From: an uncultured Verrucomicrobiota bacterium
Lineage (GTDB): Bacteria; Verrucomicrobiota; Verrucomicrobiia; Limisphaerales; UBA1096
NCBI GenBank assembly: GCA_913045395.1
Contig: CAJWPV010000019.1
Coordinates: 1 to 10,504 of the forward strand
Direction: 5' to 3'
Length of the DNA: 10,504 bases
Shown here: positions 7,202-10,504 of the stretch, one piece after another
Layout of the letters: each line of letters opens with the position of its first letter
Numbering within the stretch: the stretch's first letter is position 1
Notes under the pieces: model-generated
What the model saw: only the letters and a program-made list of their open reading frames with translations
Databases searched by the model: none
What the model was told of the DNA's origin: nothing
Program-made: the position numbers and the translations under genes

Positions 7202-8809
7202 TTATTTTGATTTTATCTGATCCGTGGCCGACTTGGCTCGGCCCTCATCGTAAAGTGCGTAAATGTGTGATTGGGTTGCAACATAAAGCACACCGTTGGC
7301 CACGACCGGCGTGGAGTAGATCGGCGCCGGGAAGTAGGTCTCGCTAAGCACCTTCATTTTTTTGTCGGAAGCCAGTACGACGAAGTCGCCATCCTCGTCA
7401 CCAACATAGACCTTGCCGTCAGCCGCCAGTGTCGAACCCCACATATGCGCTTTCATATCGTACACCCAGTAAACCTTGCCGGTGTCGGCATCAAGGCAGT
7501 GCACGAAGCCGGAGAAATCCCCTATGAAAAGCAGCCCGTTGGTGGGATCGATCGACACGGTAGAAATGGTGCGCTTGATGCCCTTGTACGACCAGATTGT
7601 TCCGCTCTTGGTGATATCGCCTGTCTTTGTGGGGTCGAGGCAAACGAGCTGGCCAACGCCTTCTCCGTGCTCGGGGTCCTGCCCGGTCGCGATGTAGACG
7701 CGGTCGTTGTAAAAAACCGGTGTGGCATTGATCTCGCTCGGCCCCTCGGCAGCCGGATATTTGATCTCCTTTCCGTCCTTGTCCTTTTTGTACTCGGGCG
7801 GGTTGGCGTCGTACCACCAAACCTTGCTCAGGAAATCCAGATCCTCGTCTTTGTCGTAAACTGGTTTCGGATTGAAGGCGTAGCACCAGCCGTCGCCACC
7901 ACCGAAGAATAGTTGGCCCTGGCCGTTCACCGAACCGTAAGAGGGTGAACTCCATTGACCGTGATAAATATTTGGGCCGATGCCGGCATCGTCCTCGCCC
8001 TTAAGTTCACCGGTCTTGGCATCCAAAGCGATAAAGCTGGGCGACAACGGTGACGGCACGTTTGAATGCGTCCAGTCCTGCCCGTTGGAGGTGCAGGCGT
8101 ATAACATATCTCCCACCACGATAACTGAGCAGTTTGAAGCGTTGTGCGGAAATACTCCCAGCTCGTCCATCATGTCGTAGCGCCAAATGATGTCGCCGTC
8201 CTTCGGGCCGAGACTGGCCGGCGGCTTGCCGGTGTCCAGATGCACGTAAACAGCCTCCTCCCTGTACGGGCCATCGTTGCCGTTGGCCAAGCCCTCCACG
8301 TCGAGACAAAGGACTTCACAGCGGCTGCTGACAACATACACACGGTTCCCGACCACCGTCGGCGAAGAGAGCAGGCCGAGGCTCTCCCAGTCGTTGACCT
8401 TGCCGGATTTGAGCTTGGGGATGACCAGTTGCCAAAGAAACTCACCGCTCTTTTCGTCGAGGCATAGCAGGATGCTTCGGTCGCCAGGATGCTTCGGATC
8501 GCGCATCGAGTCGTTGTTGGTGCCGATGAAAATTCTCCCGTTGGAGATGGTCGGGTTGCCATAGCTTTGTGTACCAAGCTTGGCCGCCCATTTGACGTTC
8601 TTGGCGGTGGACAAGTCCACGTCCTCTGTGCCCTGCTTGAAGTCGCCCGGCTCAACCTTGTCCGGCAGGCCGACGGCCCCGGCGGCATACATGTTGCGGC
8701 CAAGCGTGTTGCCGCCCCACTGCGGCCAGTCCGCCGCCTCGACAGCCGCGCTACCCAAAATGCCGGCAGCCAGGCCGATTATAATCACGTTTTTGAGGTT
8801 CTTCATCAT
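7202..8809 (-). CDS. Secreted PQQ-type beta-propeller protein
   Basis: The 535-residue product starts MMKNLKNVIIIGLAAGILGS, a signal peptide likely cut after Ala25 or Ala26 before DWPQWGG, a start seen in many exported planctomycete/verrucomicrobial propeller proteins. The rest is a run of PQQ-like blades: repeated 'G-(R/K)-(I/V)-(Y/F)-(I/V)-G' strands followed by 'CLD..TG...W', for example 91-126, 155-170, 369-392, 427-448 and 465-480. Such repeats may bind a quinone or serve only as a scaffold; I do not see the vicinal cysteine pair of true methanol dehydrogenases, so enzyme activity is uncertain. I chose the Met at 8809 because an upstream reading to 9055 overlaps the preceding gene and lacks a signal sequence; Met at 8806 is equally possible. 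It lies 17 bases after the first propeller gene and 27 before the small membrane protein gene, as part of the same operon. Confidence 0.85.
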   Translation of the reverse strand: MMKNLKNVIIIGLAAGILGSAAVEAADWPQWGGNTLGRNMYAAGAVGLPDKVEPGDFKQGTEDVDLSTAKNVKWAAKLGTQSYGNPTISNGRIFIGTNNDSMRDPKHPGDRSILLCLDEKSGEFLWQLVIPKLKSGKVNDWESLGLLSSPTVVGNRVYVVSSRCEVLCLDVEGLANGNDGPYREEAVYVHLDTGKPPASLGPKDGDIIWRYDMMDELGVFPHNASNCSVIVVGDMLYACTSNGQDWTHSNVPSPLSPSFIALDAKTGELKGEDDAGIGPNIYHGQWSSPSYGSVNGQGQLFFGGGDGWCYAFNPKPVYDKDEDLDFLSKVWWYDANPPEYKKDKDGKEIKYPAAEGPSEINATPVFYNDRVYIATGQDPEHGEGVGQLVCLDPTKTGDITKSGTIWSYKGIKRTISTVSIDPTNGLLFIGDFSGFVHCLDADTGKVYWVYDMKAHMWGSTLAADGKVYVGDEDGDFVVLASDKKMKVLSETYFPAPIYSTPVVANGVLYVATQSHIYALYDEGRAKSATDQIKSK

Positions 8810-8826
8810 CTGACTAAAATTGCCGG

Positions 8827-10504
8827 TTAATCGTTGGGTGTCACTTTCACGTTGTCGATGTACACCGGCATCTGCGGGGAAAACCCGAACAACCCGGGTG
8901 AGCCGCTTTTGTGGGCATTGTTGTGCCTGTACTCCACCGTCCAGCCTTCCGGCTCGGCTTCGTCCCTTGGCCAAGCCTTGGCCCGAATGACCCCCGAGCC
9001 ATCGGTAGCCACGTCGATGCGTGCCTTGAGCGTATGCCACGTGTTGGCCTTCCAACGGTAGTTCGGCGGTGAGCCGCGTTCCGGCACGCGGATACGGTCG
9101 AGGTTCGAGTTAATCTCGATCTTTTGCTCGTTGCCCTTGAGCACGATGTAGTAGCGCTGGTTGATAATGCCGACGTCGGACATTTTCCGGCGACGACCAT
9201 CCGTCAGTACATCTGCCTGGATGGTGTAGTTGCTCATTCTTTGTTCGCCGATGAATACCGTGGCTCGCTGCAGTCGCTTGTTGTCGATCGTCTTACGCAG
9301 CACCTTCGAGCCGCCCTTCTCACGCACCTCGAACTTGAACCGGGCACCGATCCATGGCAGCGGCGGATAGGCGAACTTCACGCCGGGGTCGGCCAGGCTG
9401 TCCTCGGTCAAGTCGAACCCCTCGAAGTTCTCGCTCAGCGGCGGCGCCGGCAGCACACGGCCGCGGATCACGCCTGTCAGTCCGCCAAGTGTCGCCTTGA
9501 ACGCACCGGCGGAGCTGATCATTTTCTTGTCGGCGACGATCTGGCCTCGGTCGTTGAACGTGGCATTCATCCGGGCCCTCACCTTGGCTGTCGGCGGGAT
9601 GTACGACTCCCACTGGAGCGTCGAGCCGTCCACCTCCTCGACGAGGAAGCCGTTGGCGTCGAGCTTGCGGGTCCGGAAGGAGACCGCTTGGCCAGGCGCC
9701 AGTAGGATTTCCGACGGGACGATCTGCAGCCGAGTGGCTTTGCCCGGCTTCGGCCAGCGCTTGGCCTTGGGCGCCTTGGCCAAGCCGCGGCTCCTGCCGG
9801 CTTGGCCAAAGCAATAGAGTTTCTTGGTTGTCTGCACGTACAGCTTGCCGTTGTAGATCGACGGCGTGGCGAAGCATTTGCCGTCGAGCACCGCGTGCGA
9901 CAATACCTTGGCCTCGTCGCGGCCCGGCTGGATCACGTAAAACGCCCCGTGCGAGCCGGTGCCCCCCGCTTCCGCCCCGCCTTCGCCGGCCGGATTCTCG
10001 AGCATCGGCAGGTAAATCTTGCCATCAGCGTACAGCGGCGACGCATTGCGTTGCTCGATGCCGAGCTTGATTTTCCAGTTCTCTTTGCCAGTCCGGATGT
10101 TGACGCTGTGCAACTCACCCTTCTCCGCGACAACGTAAACAGTGTCACCGACGAGAATGGGTGAGCTGGTGGAGGTGGATATGTTCTTGGTCCAAAGCTC
10201 GACCTGTTTGCGCTCGACGATAACGGGATTGGCGTCCTGCGGTTGCACGTGCGGAATTTTCAGGCCGACCATTTGGCCCGGCTCGTACGGTGTGCCATAG
10301 ATTGCCGCGGCAATGTCATCCTTGTAGACAACGACAGAGGCATTGATACCGGCCTTGAAGAGCGGCACCTGCCAGATCGCCTCGCCGGTGCGGGCATTGG
10401 CACAGACGACGCTCCCGTCACCAGTGGTGGCATAAAATACGCGCTTGTCATCGAGCCAGCCAAGCGCCGGCGAGGAGAAACAACTGTCCTTGGGCCGCCC
10501 TCCC
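8827..10504 (-). CDS. PQQ-propeller, Ig-like and concanavalin-like domain protein (5' end beyond window)
   Basis: The reading frame is open to the right edge; the GTG at 10368 lies inside a propeller blade (RVFYATTGDGSVVCANARTG precedes it), so it is not the start. The visible 558 residues hold PQQ-like blades up to about residue 232 (ending KKLYCFG), a basic linker (233-255), an Ig-like domain (about 258-345, with LAPGQAVSFRTRKLDANG), the turn RVLPAPPLSENFEGFD, and a C-terminal concanavalin A/laminin-G-like domain ending PVYIDNVKVTPND. This order is familiar to me from exported planctomycete and verrucomicrobial proteins, although no function is assigned to them. The C-terminal fold is often carbohydrate-binding. 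It stands upstream of the second propeller gene with a 17-base gap. The basic linker coincides with a dense cluster of TTGGCCAA-type repeats. Because the 5' end is missing, a signal peptide cannot be checked. Confidence 0.82.
   Translation of the reverse strand, partial: GGRPKDSCFSSPALGWLDDKRVFYATTGDGSVVCANARTGEAIWQVPLFKAGINASVVVYKDDIAAAIYGTPYEPGQMVGLKIPHVQPQDANPVIVERKQVELWTKNISTSTSSPILVGDTVYVVAEKGELHSVNIRTGKENWKIKLGIEQRNASPLYADGKIYLPMLENPAGEGGAEAGGTGSHGAFYVIQPGRDEAKVLSHAVLDGKCFATPSIYNGKLYVQTTKKLYCFGQAGRSRGLAKAPKAKRWPKPGKATRLQIVPSEILLAPGQAVSFRTRKLDANGFLVEEVDGSTLQWESYIPPTAKVRARMNATFNDRGQIVADKKMISSAGAFKATLGGLTGVIRGRVLPAPPLSENFEGFDLTEDSLADPGVKFAYPPLPWIGARFKFEVREKGGSKVLRKTIDNKRLQRATVFIGEQRMSNYTIQADVLTDGRRRKMSDVGIINQRYYIVLKGNEQKIEINSNLDRIRVPERGSPPNYRWKANTWHTLKARIDVATDGSGVIRAKAWPRDEAEPEGWTVEYRHNNAHKSGSPGLFGFSPQMPVYIDNVKVTPND
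9688..9809. repeat. Dense cluster of TTGGCC-type sites in the linker of the large propeller gene
   Basis: Within 122 bases there are four members of the repeat family: TTGGCCAG (9688-9695), TTGGCCTT (9761-9768), and perfect TTGGCCAA at 9776-9783 and 9802-9809. The encoded peptide is the basic linker FGQAGRSRGLAKAPKAKRW and the start of the Ig-like domain, where sequence constraint on the protein is probably low. Confidence 0.7.

Larger units (their letters stand above)
1243..9809. repeat. Dispersed palindrome TTGGCCAA, ten perfect copies
   Basis: Perfect copies are at 1243-1250, 4032-4039, 4439-4446, 4796-4803, 6912-6919, 6997-7004, 8283-8290, 8967-8974, 9776-9783 and 9802-9809. Those at 4439, 6912, 6997, 8967 and 9776 extend to CTTGGCCAAG, and those at 4439, 6912 and 6997 to GCTTGGCCAAGC. 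One-mismatch forms include 411-418, 9688-9695 and the C-TTGGCT-AAG near 172. By hand estimate a random sequence of this size and composition would give about 0.15 copies. Within genes the site is read as Leu-Ala-Lys/Asn (five), Gly-Gln (two) or Trp-Pro (two), that is, in all three frames, and one copy is intergenic. None occurs between 4804 and 6911. Confidence 0.85.

Noticed and set aside
8810..9055. Possible 82-residue N-terminal extension of the second propeller protein
   Set aside because: It lies inside the preceding gene in another frame, and the Met at 8809 begins a clear signal peptide.

Overview
The window looks like part of a chromosome from the PVC group of bacteria, most likely Verrucomicrobiota (possibly Planctomycetota). 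This rests on protein style: exported PQQ-type beta-propeller proteins whose mature end starts with the Asp-Trp-Pro-Gln-Trp-Gly-Gly signature, one of them carrying a C-terminal concanavalin-like domain; a DUF3311-like/sodium-symporter pair; and start codons that mostly lack a Shine-Dalgarno sequence. No rRNA or other taxonomic marker is present, so the assignment is an inference. GC is high over most of the window but clearly lower over the transporter gene.

Layout. Positions 1-148 hold no gene I can support. On the minus strand, purS (884-1120) and purQ (149-877) form a tight purine-biosynthesis pair. A 139-base divergent region (1121-1259) separates them from a plus-strand beta-CASP metallo-beta-lactamase ribonuclease (1260-2654, GTG start). 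That gene converges on the next one across only 26 bases. From 2681 to the right edge all genes are on the minus strand and tightly packed, so they read as one operon transcribed from beyond 10504. In order of transcription they are: a large PQQ-propeller/Ig-like/concanavalin-like protein (5' end cut off by the window), a second secreted PQQ-propeller protein, a DUF3311-like small membrane protein, a sodium:solute symporter whose start overlaps the previous stop, a lid-less adenylate-forming enzyme of the LuxE/EhpF type, and an aldehyde-dehydrogenase-fold acyl reductase of the LuxC/EhpG type.

How they may work together. The last two genes look like a two-protein ATP- and NAD(P)H-dependent carboxylic acid reductase: one enzyme makes an acyl-adenylate, the other reduces the acyl group to an aldehyde through a cysteine thioester. 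The symporter and its small partner could import the acid, and the exported PQQ-type proteins would act in the periplasm or at the surface. No luciferase genes (luxAB) and no phenazine core genes are in the window, so the substrate is unknown.

The most unusual signal is not a gene. The perfect 8-bp palindrome TTGGCCAA occurs ten times, five of these within CTTGGCCAAG and three within GCTTGGCCAAGC, with many near copies. It lies in several unrelated genes, is read in all three codon frames, and clusters in the purS/ribonuclease divergent region and in one protein linker. It resembles a highly iterated palindrome, comparable in kind to HIP1 of cyanobacteria, with a different sequence.
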